Shown piece by piece: positions 8,255 through 17,142 of a stretch of 64,000 nucleotides of DNA (its first letter is position 1; every line of letters begins with the position of its first letter). The notes below the pieces were generated by a model. That model saw nothing but the letters and a program-made list of their open reading frames with translations. It made no database searches and was not told where the DNA came from. The translations under genes and the position numbers were made by a program. Origin of the DNA: CAZQHK01 sp964593455 (lineage in GTDB: Bacteria > Muiribacteriota > CAYSPT01); the NCBI GenBank assembly GCA_964593455.1, contig CAZQHK010000025.1, positions 1 to 64,000 of the forward strand. Direction: 5' to 3'.

Positions 8255-8931
8255 AAAGACACCATCGCCAGGTCTTCAGGAAAAGTTACCTTGATATTCC
8301 AGAGAGCACCATTTTCCACATAGACAGGAATACCGGCCGCCTCGACCACCTGGGCATCATCGGTCCACCCGTGCCGCTTTTTCACCCGGGTGTAAGCAGC
8401 CACTAGAGTATCTAGCGGGAACACCTGGGGGGTCTGTACTTCCACCAGTCCATCGCGATGTATCGTCTCCATAACAAAACCGTCCGTGTTACATCTTTTC
8501 ACAGTGCTTCTAAGTTTAACTCCGGGAACCGCGCAAGTCCCGCCGGCCGCCAGTTCAATAAGCCGGTTAATCAGCCCCGGTTCGATCAGCGGCCGCACTC
8601 CATCGTGAACAGCCACAATAGAGGTTTCTGCAGGCAGGGCTTCCAACCCGGCCATCACCGAATCGTAACGCTCGCCTCCTCCCGGCACGCTGGCTATAAC
8701 TTTATCTGACGAACACTGAGGGATAACAAAATCACGGAACAAACCAAGACAGTCAGGGGGAAGCACTACCACCACCGTTTCAACGCGTTCGGCTTCATGG
8801 AGGGCCTGAAGCGTCCAGGCCAACAGAGGACGTCCCGCTACTACGGCAAACTGTTTTGGAGTCTCTCCGCCAAACCGCCGGCCACGGCCGGCAGCGACAA
8901 CTATCGCACAAGCTCCTATTATCTTATCCAT
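8227..8931 (-). CDS. ispD: 2-C-methyl-D-erythritol 4-phosphate cytidylyltransferase
   Basis: Third MEP-pathway enzyme, which transfers CMP from CTP to MEP. The 234 residues start with the nucleotide-binding VVAAGRGRRFGGETPKQF loop and contain VHDGVRPL, the TPQVF motif and the DDAQVVEAAG region. It lies 6 bases downstream of the prenyl-synthase stop and runs directly into ispE. No IspF fusion is present. Confidence 0.95.
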   Translation of the reverse strand: MDKIIGACAIVVAAGRGRRFGGETPKQFAVVAGRPLLAWTLQALHEAERVETVVVVLPPDCLGLFRDFVIPQCSSDKVIASVPGGGERYDSVMAGLEALPAETSIVAVHDGVRPLIEPGLINRLIELAAGGTCAVPGVKLRSTVKRCNTDGFVMETIHRDGLVEVQTPQVFPLDTLVAAYTRVKKRHGWTDDAQVVEAAGIPVYVENGALWNIKVTFPEDLAMVSFWLERMYKE

Positions 8932-8937
8932 GCTGAA

Positions 8938-9828
8938 TCAGTGCTCCCGTTTTGCCACAAAATCAGCGAGAACCAGCAGCTCGGAGGCAGCCTCACCATA
9001 GGGGGCCAACTCATCTCTGGTGCGGCAACGCAATGCTTCAAGAACACATCTACTTTCTTTCACTCCGATTACCCGTGGGTACGTCGATTTCGACCGCCGC
9101 TGATCGGCGCCGGCCACTTTTCCCAGTTTAACCGTACTGCCTACCTCGTCCAGAAGATCGTCCTTGACCTGGAACAGGAGTCCCAGTTCTCCCCCAAAAC
9201 GTTCCATCCGGCAAATATCTTCTTTGGGTGCGCCGGCCACAATTGCGCCGGCGGCAGCACAAAAACGAATCAGTTCACCGGTTTTGTGCGAGTGGATAAA
9301 CTGGACCTCAGGCAAAGTGATCTCCTTCCCCTCGGAAAGGATGTCAACTATCTGGCCTCCCACCAGCCCCTTGCTACCGGCCGCCATGGCCAGTCGTTCA
9401 ACCAAAACGCATATGATTGCCGGAGGGACTTTTTGTTCACGGTTCCCCGCAACCAGTGTTTCGAAAGCAGCGGTCAGAAGTGCATCGCCGGCTAGAATCG
9501 CCACGGCTTCCCCGTACTTCTTGTGGCAAGTCGGCTTGCCACGTCTTAGATCATCATCATCCATACAGGGAAGGTCATCGTGTATCAGGCTGTAAGTGTG
9601 GATCAGTTCAACCGCACAGGCCACCGGTAAAAGTTTGTCATCATCAACTTCAAACAGGTGTCCCCCGGCCAGCACCAGTGTCGGACGAAATCGTTTTCCG
9701 CCGGAAAACAACGAATAGTGAATAGCCTCGTGAATTACGGGGGGATACGCCTTCGGCGGCGGAAGCCACTGGCGTAGATATGCTTCCACACGAGAAACAC
9801 TGTGTGAGAATAACGATTTGAGATCCAT
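8938..9828 (-). CDS. ispA: Short-chain polyprenyl diphosphate synthase (FPP/GGPP type)
   Basis: A trans-prenyltransferase that elongates DMAPP with IPP. The 296 residues carry GGKRFRP near the N-terminus, a first aspartate-rich motif DDLPCMDDDD with an RRGKPTCHKKYGEA continuation, and a second motif FQVKDDLLDE. The two extra residues between the first aspartates (DDxxxxD) and the overall length match bacterial IspA-like farnesyl/geranylgeranyl synthases. Chain length cannot be fixed from sequence alone. The xseA-xseB-ispA order is conserved in many bacteria, which supports the name. Confidence 0.88.
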   Translation of the reverse strand: MDLKSLFSHSVSRVEAYLRQWLPPPKAYPPVIHEAIHYSLFSGGKRFRPTLVLAGGHLFEVDDDKLLPVACAVELIHTYSLIHDDLPCMDDDDLRRGKPTCHKKYGEAVAILAGDALLTAAFETLVAGNREQKVPPAIICVLVERLAMAAGSKGLVGGQIVDILSEGKEITLPEVQFIHSHKTGELIRFCAAAGAIVAGAPKEDICRMERFGGELGLLFQVKDDLLDEVGSTVKLGKVAGADQRRSKSTYPRVIGVKESRCVLEALRCRTRDELAPYGEAASELLVLADFVAKREH

Positions 9829-9833
9829 ACTCG

Positions 9834-10166
9834 TTACCGCGCTTCGTCCGGAGGAGCGCTGTCCTCCCCGGCCCGATCAAGGGAAACTGTTCTCATTTCA
9901 AGTCCGTCTTTTTCATTTTTTACCAGTTTCTCGATCTTCCCTTGAGCCTCGTCGAGTTTACTTGAGCAGAGCTCACCCAACTCCATACCATGCTCAAATT
10001 GCTTGATCGCTTCTTCCAGGGGAAGTGCCTCTGTCTCTATATGCTTAACAATGCCTTCCAACTCTTCCAACGCTTCTTCAAAAGATATCGTTCGATCTTC
10101 CATGGTGTTTTCCTGTTCTATGAAATCATCGCCGTTAAAGGGCAGTCCCCCCTGGCTGTTACTCAT
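9834..10166 (-). CDS. xseB: Exodeoxyribonuclease VII small subunit
   Basis: Small subunit of exonuclease VII, which partners XseA and degrades single-stranded DNA. The family core lies in the middle of the protein: FEEALEELEGIVKHIE, then LPLEEAIKQFEHGM. The protein is longer than usual (about 110 against about 75 residues), with an N-terminal extension and a charged C-terminal tail. The ATG at 10166 has AGGAAAGGAG about 9 bases upstream. A later ATG at 10103 (MEDRTISFEE) would give a standard-length protein. Confidence 0.88.
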   Translation of the reverse strand: MSNSQGGLPFNGDDFIEQENTMEDRTISFEEALEELEGIVKHIETEALPLEEAIKQFEHGMELGELCSSKLDEAQGKIEKLVKNEKDGLEMRTVSLDRAGEDSAPPDEAR

Positions 10167-10190
10167 CAAACCCATACTCCTTTCCTGCGA

Positions 10191-11468
10191 TCATGGGGCA
10201 GAACTCACAACCTCTCCACGCAGACTCCCATCTTTTACCTGCAGTTCAATTTCATCTCCGGCCGATACCGTCGCTACCGAGCTTACCACGCTACGCTCAG
10301 GCAGTTTGAGACAAATTGAATATCCCCGATCAAGCACTTTCCGGGGCTCAAGCGCCACGAGTTTTCCCATCTCAAGTTCTAGAGACTGTCTGTAAGTGCC
10401 AAGATACCAGTCGATACTGGTTGACAATTTCTCTTTGCGCCGGTTTAGTTCCCGGTCCGCTTCGGATAATCGCTGCCCGGATGACCGGTGAAGACGTTCT
10501 TGAAGCTCATCAACCCTGTTTCTCATTCCGTCAACCGCGCGGATAATTATCCGCTGCAGATAGTCGAAATCAACCTCTTCCACCCGTCGCCTGATACGCT
10601 GAAAATGTGAAAACATTCCGGTAATCGCTCTCCGTTTCAAACGACGTAACGTATCCTGAAGTTTCCACTTCTCGGGGACAGCCAGTTCAGCGGCCGCGGA
10701 AGGAGTCGGGGCCCGTAAATCAGCCACAAAGTCTGCTATGGTGAAATCAGTTTCGTGCCCCACCCCGCTGATGACCGGAACGGGACATTCATAAATAGCT
10801 CTCGCTACCGGTTCCGTATTGAACGCCCAGAGGTCCTCAATGGATCCTCCCCCCCTGGTAACAATTATCGTATCCGGTTTGCCCCATCTTGAACAGGCTT
10901 CAATAGCTTTAACAATAGAGGGAGGGGCCAGGCCCCCCTGTACCAGGCAGGGGGAAACGATTATTTCGATGTTGGGGAAACGGCGTTTCAATACGTTTAA
11001 TATATCCCTGAGAGCTGCGGCCGTTTCACTGGTTACCACACCGATACGCTGCGGAAACACCGGTATGGCTTTTTTTATCTCAGCAGAGAAAAGGCCCTCG
11101 CTTTCAAGCTTTTTTTTCAGTTTTTCAAAAGCGAGATAGAGAGATCCCAAACCCTCGGGCTGCAGTCCGTCAACGTAGAGCTGGTACTCCCCACGAACAT
11201 CGTACACGCCGATATATCCGTGAGCAACCACCTTCATACCATCAGCCGGCTCAAAATCAAGAGATCTACTTTTCCCCCGGAACATGACGCATCTGAGAAC
11301 ACTTCCGGCCTCTTTCAACGTGAAATAAAAGTGCCCTGAAGAACGATGGTGTTTAAAGTTTGATATCTCCCCGGCAACCTGGACATCCCGAAGAATCTCA
11401 TCGTCTTCAAGAAGTAGTTTGACCCGCTTGTTTACCTCGAGTACGGAAAGAACCCCTTCAGGATTCAC
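10191..11468 (-). CDS. xseA: Exodeoxyribonuclease VII large subunit
   Basis: Catalytic subunit of exonuclease VII. The 425 residues begin with an OB-fold DNA-binding domain (about 10-105). The family's catalytic domain follows, with VVTSETAAALRDILNVL, TRGGGSIEDLWAFN and the long conserved ISGVGHETDFTIADFVAD segment, then a coiled-coil region and a C-terminal domain. It overlaps the upstream HEAT-domain gene by 4 bases and is followed by xseB after 24 bases. Confidence 0.95.
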   Translation of the reverse strand: MNPEGVLSVLEVNKRVKLLLEDDEILRDVQVAGEISNFKHHRSSGHFYFTLKEAGSVLRCVMFRGKSRSLDFEPADGMKVVAHGYIGVYDVRGEYQLYVDGLQPEGLGSLYLAFEKLKKKLESEGLFSAEIKKAIPVFPQRIGVVTSETAAALRDILNVLKRRFPNIEIIVSPCLVQGGLAPPSIVKAIEACSRWGKPDTIIVTRGGGSIEDLWAFNTEPVARAIYECPVPVISGVGHETDFTIADFVADLRAPTPSAAAELAVPEKWKLQDTLRRLKRRAITGMFSHFQRIRRRVEEVDFDYLQRIIIRAVDGMRNRVDELQERLHRSSGQRLSEADRELNRRKEKLSTSIDWYLGTYRQSLELEMGKLVALEPRKVLDRGYSICLKLPERSVVSSVATVSAGDEIELQVKDGSLRGEVVSSAP

Positions 11469-12490
11469 TCCTTGGACTCCTTGTCATTTGGCGTCAAATG
11501 GGTTTTGAGTATGGGATTGCTGGAAAAAATTATCCTGCGCACAATAGTGGCAATGGGATGCTGGCTGAGCTCCACATCAAACGACCAGATGTCCTTATCG
11601 ATAGTGATGATACGCGCCTTGTTGATCTTTGATTCAGAGGCATGTATCTGCCACAGCGCTGCTGAGAAAATAATGGCAGACATGACGAGGAAGCCGAACA
11701 CGGAAAGCGACGCTCCCTTACTGACAAAATGGAGGAATCTGTCCAGCACGGTGACCAACAGGCATATCCCAAACACAATAAGTGCGCCTGAAGCAACGTG
11801 TAACACGATCTTTTCAAGCGCTTTCTGTGATGTGATGATCTCCCGATTATTTGCTTCTTCGCGCTTACGTTTTCTCTGGATAGCCTGGCGACGAGTTGCC
11901 TCCTTTTGTTTTTTATCATCGTTTCTCCGTTCTACCTCTTCCGGAGTAAGCATCTCGCCTTCGTACTCAACCAGTCCGATCTGAGTTGAAGCTTCTTTCC
12001 TGATCTTCTCTCTGAGCAGTTCCTCGGCTTTCTTTTTATCCTCTTCCAACTGACGCCGGTTTTTATCTTTAAGTCGCTCAGCGTCTTCACGCCGGCGTTG
12101 CTCGTCGTGTTTCTTCTGTTCAAGCTCCTGTTTGTTTTTTTCTTCCTCGAGCGAGGTGAGCTCTTCCTCCCGTATCCGCTGAAGATCCTCCTCGGATAAA
12201 AGACTGAGATCTACTTTAGGTTCCTGCGCCTTCTCTTTCGCCCGTTGTTCTTCAAGCTTCTTTCGTTCTTCAGCTTGAATTTTCTTCCTTTTGTAAATCC
12301 TTTCGAGGGTTTTCTCGGCAGCGGCCTGCAGGACAAAATTCTCATCGCCCAGCAATTTCTCCAGCGCACTTTCGACATCCTCACCGTCAAACCGTCCCAG
12401 TTCCCGGGCAGCCTCGACCCGCGCTCCTTGATCTTCTGATTTCAACTGCCCTATATACTTTTCTATTTCATTCCGGTCCTGATCGGACAT
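11465..12490 (-). CDS. HEAT-like / coiled-coil membrane protein of unknown function
   Basis: A 341-residue protein in four parts. The N-terminus (about 10-70) resembles one or two HEAT-like helical repeats. A very long, highly charged region rich in Glu, Lys, Arg and Gln (about 70-215) is predicted as coiled coil. Two hydrophobic membrane helices follow (about 228-252 and 262-284). The last 55 residues form a small soluble tail. It is embedded in the operon between accC and xseA, overlapping xseA by 4 bases, so it is expressed with fatty-acid, DNA-repair and isoprenoid genes. I do not recognise a named family. A scaffold at the cytoplasmic membrane face fits the layout, but that is inference. 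Confidence 0.6.
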   Translation of the reverse strand: MSDQDRNEIEKYIGQLKSEDQGARVEAARELGRFDGEDVESALEKLLGDENFVLQAAAEKTLERIYKRKKIQAEERKKLEEQRAKEKAQEPKVDLSLLSEEDLQRIREEELTSLEEEKNKQELEQKKHDEQRRREDAERLKDKNRRQLEEDKKKAEELLREKIRKEASTQIGLVEYEGEMLTPEEVERRNDDKKQKEATRRQAIQRKRKREEANNREIITSQKALEKIVLHVASGALIVFGICLLVTVLDRFLHFVSKGASLSVFGFLVMSAIIFSAALWQIHASESKINKARIITIDKDIWSFDVELSQHPIATIVRRIIFSSNPILKTHLTPNDKESKE

Positions 12491-12507
12491 CGTTTGGTAT
12501 CCCCCTA

Positions 12508-13851
12508 TCAGACCTTCATTACTCTGGAAATAAATCCGGTCGAGAAATGTCCCCGGCGAAAATGCCGGTTGGTTAAAATCTTGAGATGAAAGGGTATTGT
12601 TGTCTCCACACCCTTTATGTAGAACTCCTTAAGCGCCCGGGTCATCCGCACGATGGCTTCAGATCGCGAATGATCCCATACGATCAGCTTGCAGATCATC
12701 GAGTCATAAAAAGGAGGAATGGAGTATCCGGTGGTGATATAGGTATCGAGACGAATACCAGGTCCTCCCGGAGTTTTAAAAACTTCCAATGTTCCAGCCG
12801 AGGGCATGAAACCCTTGGTGTAATCTTCCGCGTTGATCCGGCACTCCAGTGAGTGTCCCCGAATATATAGTTCATCCTGACGATAGCAGAGTTTTTCAGC
12901 CGCCGCCACCCGGATCTGCTCCCGGACGATATCAACACCGGTAACCATTTCTGTTACCGGATGCTCGACCTGAAGCCGGGTATTCATTTCTATAAAGTAA
13001 TAATTCCCCTCCATATCGAGGAGAAATTCGATAGTCCCAACATTCTCATACCCAATATGACGTGCGGCCCGGATGGCGGTCTGTCCCATCTCTCGCCTGA
13101 GTTCAACGTTTATCGCCGGACTCGGAGACTCCTCGATGAGTTTCTGGTGCCGCCGTTGAATAGAACACTCCCGTTCGCCGAGATGCACGATATTACCAAA
13201 TTTGTCTGCCAGTATTTGGAATTCGATGTGCCGGCTTTCCTCGATGTATTTTTCCATATACAGCCGGCCATCCCCGAACGCTGCCTGGGCTTCGGCACTG
13301 GCGGTATCGAAGGCATTTTTGATCTCGGAGAGATCGTTGACGACCCGCATGCCTTTACCACCGCCGCCCGAGGCGGCTTTCAATATGACCGGGGTACCTA
13401 TCTTCCGGCACAGATCGCGAGCCTCTTCCTCTGATTTCAAAGGTTCGATCGATCCCGGAATAAGCGGAACTCCAGCGTCTTGCATCGTTTTTCGGGCCAG
13501 GGCTTTATCTCCCATCTTTCTGATATTTTCCCGGCTTGGCCCGACAAAAGTAAGTCCATGCGCCTCACTTATTTCAACAAAACGAGCGTTCTCCGCCAGA
13601 AACCCGTACCCGGGATGAATCGCGTCACAGCGCGTGATCTCGGCGGCACTGATAATATTGGGCATAAACAGATAGCTTTTAGCGCTTTGTGGAGGACCGA
13701 CACAGACAGCGTCATCCGCCAATTTCAGATAAGGAGCCCCACGGTCGGCTTCGGAAAAGATAGCTACTGCTTCTATTCCTAGTTCATGACACGCTCGAAT
13801 GATTCTGAGGGCAATTTCACCCCGGTTAGCCACCAGCATTCTTTTGAACAT
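12508..13851 (-). CDS. accC: Acetyl-CoA carboxylase, biotin carboxylase subunit
   Basis: ATP-grasp enzyme that carboxylates biotin on its carrier protein, the first half-reaction of malonyl-CoA synthesis. The 447 residues match the family. Motifs are MLVANRGEIALRI, HPGYGFLAENA, the glycine-rich ATP loop SGGGGKGM, ERECSIQRRHQKL, and the catalytic block FIEMNTRLQVEHPVTE with the conserved Glu and Arg. The enzyme looks fully active. This contrasts with its operon partner accB, which lacks the biotin lysine. No carboxyltransferase (accA/accD) is in the window. Confidence 0.95.
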   Translation of the reverse strand: MFKRMLVANRGEIALRIIRACHELGIEAVAIFSEADRGAPYLKLADDAVCVGPPQSAKSYLFMPNIISAAEITRCDAIHPGYGFLAENARFVEISEAHGLTFVGPSRENIRKMGDKALARKTMQDAGVPLIPGSIEPLKSEEEARDLCRKIGTPVILKAASGGGGKGMRVVNDLSEIKNAFDTASAEAQAAFGDGRLYMEKYIEESRHIEFQILADKFGNIVHLGERECSIQRRHQKLIEESPSPAINVELRREMGQTAIRAARHIGYENVGTIEFLLDMEGNYYFIEMNTRLQVEHPVTEMVTGVDIVREQIRVAAAEKLCYRQDELYIRGHSLECRINAEDYTKGFMPSAGTLEVFKTPGGPGIRLDTYITTGYSIPPFYDSMICKLIVWDHSRSEAIVRMTRALKEFYIKGVETTIPFHLKILTNRHFRRGHFSTGFISRVMKV

Positions 13852-13870
13852 ACGCCTTTATCTCCTCTGT

Positions 13871-14323
13871 TTAATCCCCGCACCGTATAGCCATGAGCGA
13901 CGCCCCGTACTCAACCGGGGTTCCATCATCGGCAATGATTTTAACGATTATACCGTCGCAATCCGATTTGACCAGATGTTCTACATCCATTGCCTCTACC
14001 ATGCAAAGTACCTGTCCTTTTTTAACTTGATCACCAACCCGCAGCGTCTCGTAAACATCCGATACAGCGGAGGAATAGAAAATTCCAACCATCGGGGCCC
14101 TGATAAGGTTTTCCGGGCTTGTTTCATCCGGTACTATTTCCACAAGAACATCACGGATTTCTTCCTGTGCTTCCTGTAATAAAGCCGTTTGTTCCGGAGC
14201 AAAATACCCGGGTCCACGGTCCAGGCGCAGACTCCAGGCCGATGTTTCGACCTCAACAAAACTGAGATCCCGCTCTTCGAGGAAGTGAATAATCTTGGAA
14301 AGTTCTTTGGTCGGGATACTCAT
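13871..14323 (-). CDS. accB: Biotin carboxyl carrier-like protein lacking the biotinylation lysine
   Basis: A 150-residue BCCP homologue between efp and accC, the usual place for accB. The N-terminal half matches BCCP (helix, then a linker rich in Glu). The C-terminal biotinyl fold includes APMVGIFY, VGDQVKKGQVLCMVEA and DGTPVEYGASLMAI. The biotin-accepting motif EAMKM, however, reads E-A-M-D-V: Asp113 (GAT, complement of 13985-13987) sits where the modified lysine should be. Lys to Asp needs at least two base changes, so a single sequencing error cannot explain it. The nearest downstream lysine (Lys119) is outside the hairpin tip. The protein cannot be biotinylated at the normal position. 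Plant BADC proteins are a precedent: BCCP homologues without this lysine that regulate the carboxylase. Confidence 0.85.
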   Translation of the reverse strand: MSIPTKELSKIIHFLEERDLSFVEVETSAWSLRLDRGPGYFAPEQTALLQEAQEEIRDVLVEIVPDETSPENLIRAPMVGIFYSSAVSDVYETLRVGDQVKKGQVLCMVEAMDVEHLVKSDCDGIIVKIIADDGTPVEYGASLMAIRCGD

Positions 14324-14886
14324 TTGGCCATCCTCTCAACATAGCTCGACTTCCGTGTATCAATTTTCAATACATCCCCTTCATTAATGAAAAGAGGAAC
14401 ATTGACGGTCAAGCCTGTTTCCAAAGTAGCCGGTTTGCTTCCACCTGATACGGTATCGCCTTTCACACCGGGAATGGTCGAGGTAACTTCCAACTCGACA
14501 AAGGTTGGCAACTCTACCCCGATAATGCGGTCTTCGTAAAACTGGAGCTTTACTTCGATATTCTCTTTCAAATACTGGCATTCATCCTCGAGAACAGCGG
14601 GGGAAAGAAATATTTGTTCGAAAGTCTCATTATCCATAAAACAGTATTGGGAACCGTCGTTGTAAAGATACTGGGATGTTTTAGTATCGATAATCGCTTG
14701 CTTCATCTTTTCACCAGCCCGGAATTTCCTCTCCAGCACCTGTCCGGTTTTCCTGTTTTTTAATTTGGTGCGGACGAATGCTGCGCCTTTTCCAGGCTTG
14801 ACATGCTGAAAGTCGACCAATTTGAACAGCTTGCCGTCAAAATCAAGCGTAATCCCGGTACTGAAATCAGCTGTAGAAATATTCAT
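14320..14886 (-). CDS. efp: Translation elongation factor P
   Basis: EF-P binds between the P and E sites and relieves ribosome stalling at polyproline stretches. The 188 residues show the three-domain fold. The tip motif HVKPGKGAAFVRT carries Lys33 at the position modified in many bacteria (Lys34 in E. coli), so a lysine-type modification is possible; no modifying enzyme lies here. Domain III ends with the expected FINEGDVLKIDTR block. It is the first gene behind the strong promoter at 15.0 kb and overlaps accB by 4 bases. The efp-accB-accC order is common in bacteria. Confidence 0.96.
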   Translation of the reverse strand: MNISTADFSTGITLDFDGKLFKLVDFQHVKPGKGAAFVRTKLKNRKTGQVLERKFRAGEKMKQAIIDTKTSQYLYNDGSQYCFMDNETFEQIFLSPAVLEDECQYLKENIEVKLQFYEDRIIGVELPTFVELEVTSTIPGVKGDTVSGGSKPATLETGLTVNVPLFINEGDVLKIDTRKSSYVERMAK

Positions 14887-15011
14887 CGTCCCTGCCTCCT
14901 GCTCAACAAGTCTAAAGACTTCTATTCATTATCGTTTTAACAGCGATGTTCCACCTTACCGCTTCAATCGCCATCGACACTACGACCAAAAGTAAGCTTT
15001 GTATGAAGAAT

Positions 15012-15040
15012 ATTATACTTAAGGAACACCTGCGGCGCAA
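15012..15040 (-). promoter_or_regulatory. Strong sigma-70-type promoter for the efp-nadK operon
   Basis: On the minus strand a TTGCGC -35 box (15035-15040) and a perfect TATAAT -10 box (15012-15017) are 17 bases apart. The efp start is about 120 bases downstream. No convincing terminator is seen between the 14 following genes, and gaps are 24 bases or less, often overlaps. Confidence 0.6.
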
Positions 15041-15045
15041 CCCGG

Positions 15046-17142
15046 TCAGTCGTGTTGTTCCTGAGTTGTAGTGCTGCCGAAGTACACATGAAGGTACTGG
15101 AGATACGAGGTTACAACTTTTTGAACATAGTTTCTCGTCTCATCGTAATCGATTAACTCCAGGAAATCGCCCGGATTAGTTGTTACTGCTGCCGCTTTCC
15201 ATCTTTTTACATTTCCCGGACCGCCATTGTATGCAGCCAGAGCCGCGATAAGATCTCCTTTAAAAGTTGCCAGCAAATGTCCCAAATACCAGGTCCCCAT
15301 CCGAATATTCACCGCCGGGTCGAACAAATCTGTAGTAGTGAATTGTTCCAACTTAATTTTTTTCGCGATATACCGTCCGGTGGAGGGGATAATCTGCATG
15401 ATACCGCACGCGGTAGCGGAAGAGACAAGAGTCGGGTTGAAATGGCTTTCCTCCCGGATAACAGCCAGCACCAGGAACGGATCAACCGCATACTCGCTAG
15501 CCACGGAAGCCAACGTATTTGTCCACACAACCGGATATCGGAACCGATCCCGTAACTTTTCCGATATGTTGGAAGGTTTGGTTGCCCCAAACTCCACCGC
15601 CGTAGTCTTCGCTCTATAACCGGCGGCGGTCGCCAGGAAAGCTTCCGCCGCTTTGTTCTCCAGTTTGTGTTCACTGGATAAACAAGAGAATGTTAAAAAC
15701 GCTTCATCAAACCGTTTCATCCAGTACAAACAACGTACAGGTTGCCATAAATCATCCGGAAGAAGCTCTACCAGTTCACGAGGTAACAATCCTTGACTCG
15801 AAATGATATCCATATCCGTGACAGTCTGCTGGGTGATTTTTTGAAATCTTTCATCATTTTCAAAGGAGGCAAGGCTTTCAGCTGTTAACTCCTTTTTCCT
15901 GGATTTTTCCAGGGAAAAACCACGAAATAACAGGAGCCTGTCGGCCAGCAAACCATACAGAGTACGGGAGTAGTCACGAGCCAGAATCCGAAGGATCTCC
16001 ACTCCCCGCTGGTGAGTGGCATGACGTTCTTCCGTTTCTTCCTGACACACAACGTCAACCAGGATCTTGCCCAGTAAAAACATGGCCCGACCGTGCTGGC
16101 GCGAATCAGGATAGGTTTCGACAAGCCTGGATAAAATCGATATCATGGCTCGATCGACGCCGGTTGCCCGGACATGATTATACAACCTCCAAAGCAGTTT
16201 TTCTTTAAAAGAAGCGCTCAAGCCAGCCTCGAGGTACCGTTCGATGTTTTTACGGTAGATTCTGAGACCGGACAGTTTTCTCTCCAGAGAAAGAAGTGCC
16301 CAATAAATCTCTCCACGCTTCCAAAGGGAGTTTTGCTCTTTCAGCAGCGCGTTATATCTGGTTCGAGCTTCCTGCAGTTTTCCGCTTCGCCTGATAAACA
16401 TGATCTCATCCATGGTTGCATTGAAGCCGGCAAGATTTTTGTTTCCGGTTCGAGTTTTTCGTATTGCCTCCAAAACTTCAACAGGAGGACGGCGAGCCCT
16501 CAGGGAAGCTTTCAACCACAATTCGAAGCCCTGCTTATCAACAGGCGGACCCTCACCTTGAGACAGCCACGTAAGAGCCAGCCGGGCTTTACCGATGCTT
16601 AAAGCCCGGCTGGCTACCAGATTCCGCTGCTCCGGAGTCAATTTCCAGTTATCAACCGCCGCAAACCGCTCTAGCAGCCGAAACAGGTATTCGTCTCGAT
16701 TACTAGAAATAAGAAGTTCCAGGTATATACTCAGCGAAGCCTGACGATCATTGAATTCTCTGGCACAAGCCTGCCACCAGAGCCACTCTCTCCTGTCCTG
16801 CCCGCGGGTACGGGAAAGCATGTCCCCGGCCACCGCCTGGACCAGCAGCCACTGCTCTTGTTTCTGTCCGAGTTTGATAAGAATTCGACCCGCCGCTTTG
16901 GCCAGCGGCAACGGCGCATCACGAACCAACGCCCGGCCGATTCGAATATTTTCCGCCGTGGTTTCGTTACCAGCTGATCGTTTAAACTTTCTCAAAGTTT
17001 CGACGGTTGCCGGCAAGCTAATTTCCAGGGTACTGGTGTCCACCGTAGCGGGAGGATGGCCGAGGACAGCCAGACAAACGGAAGGAACAATCAGGTTAAT
17101 CAGCAAAACTACCACGATACCCGTCAGCAGCAAAATTCTCAC
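15046..17142 (-). CDS. slt: Slt-type soluble lytic murein transglycosylase
   Basis: Cleaves the MurNAc-GlcNAc bond of peptidoglycan with 1,6-anhydro product formation. A hydrophobic signal segment is followed by a long superhelical, TPR-like region. The C-terminal catalytic SLT domain has the catalytic Glu in IREESHFNP, then SATACGIMQIIPST, ALAAYNGGPGNV and YDETRNYVQKV. A longer frame running to 17358 crosses 100 Ns and changes frame: its first 29 residues are read in the wrong phase. The GTG at 17142 (MRILLLTGI) has AGGTGG 7 bases upstream and lies wholly on the left contig. If the 55-base overlap is collapsed, a GTG at 17345 is another possible start and adds a basic N-region. Confidence 0.85.
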   Translation of the reverse strand: MRILLLTGIVVVLLINLIVPSVCLAVLGHPPATVDTSTLEISLPATVETLRKFKRSAGNETTAENIRIGRALVRDAPLPLAKAAGRILIKLGQKQEQWLLVQAVAGDMLSRTRGQDRREWLWWQACAREFNDRQASLSIYLELLISSNRDEYLFRLLERFAAVDNWKLTPEQRNLVASRALSIGKARLALTWLSQGEGPPVDKQGFELWLKASLRARRPPVEVLEAIRKTRTGNKNLAGFNATMDEIMFIRRSGKLQEARTRYNALLKEQNSLWKRGEIYWALLSLERKLSGLRIYRKNIERYLEAGLSASFKEKLLWRLYNHVRATGVDRAMISILSRLVETYPDSRQHGRAMFLLGKILVDVVCQEETEERHATHQRGVEILRILARDYSRTLYGLLADRLLLFRGFSLEKSRKKELTAESLASFENDERFQKITQQTVTDMDIISSQGLLPRELVELLPDDLWQPVRCLYWMKRFDEAFLTFSCLSSEHKLENKAAEAFLATAAGYRAKTTAVEFGATKPSNISEKLRDRFRYPVVWTNTLASVASEYAVDPFLVLAVIREESHFNPTLVSSATACGIMQIIPSTGRYIAKKIKLEQFTTTDLFDPAVNIRMGTWYLGHLLATFKGDLIAALAAYNGGPGNVKRWKAAAVTTNPGDFLELIDYDETRNYVQKVVTSYLQYLHVYFGSTTTQEQHD

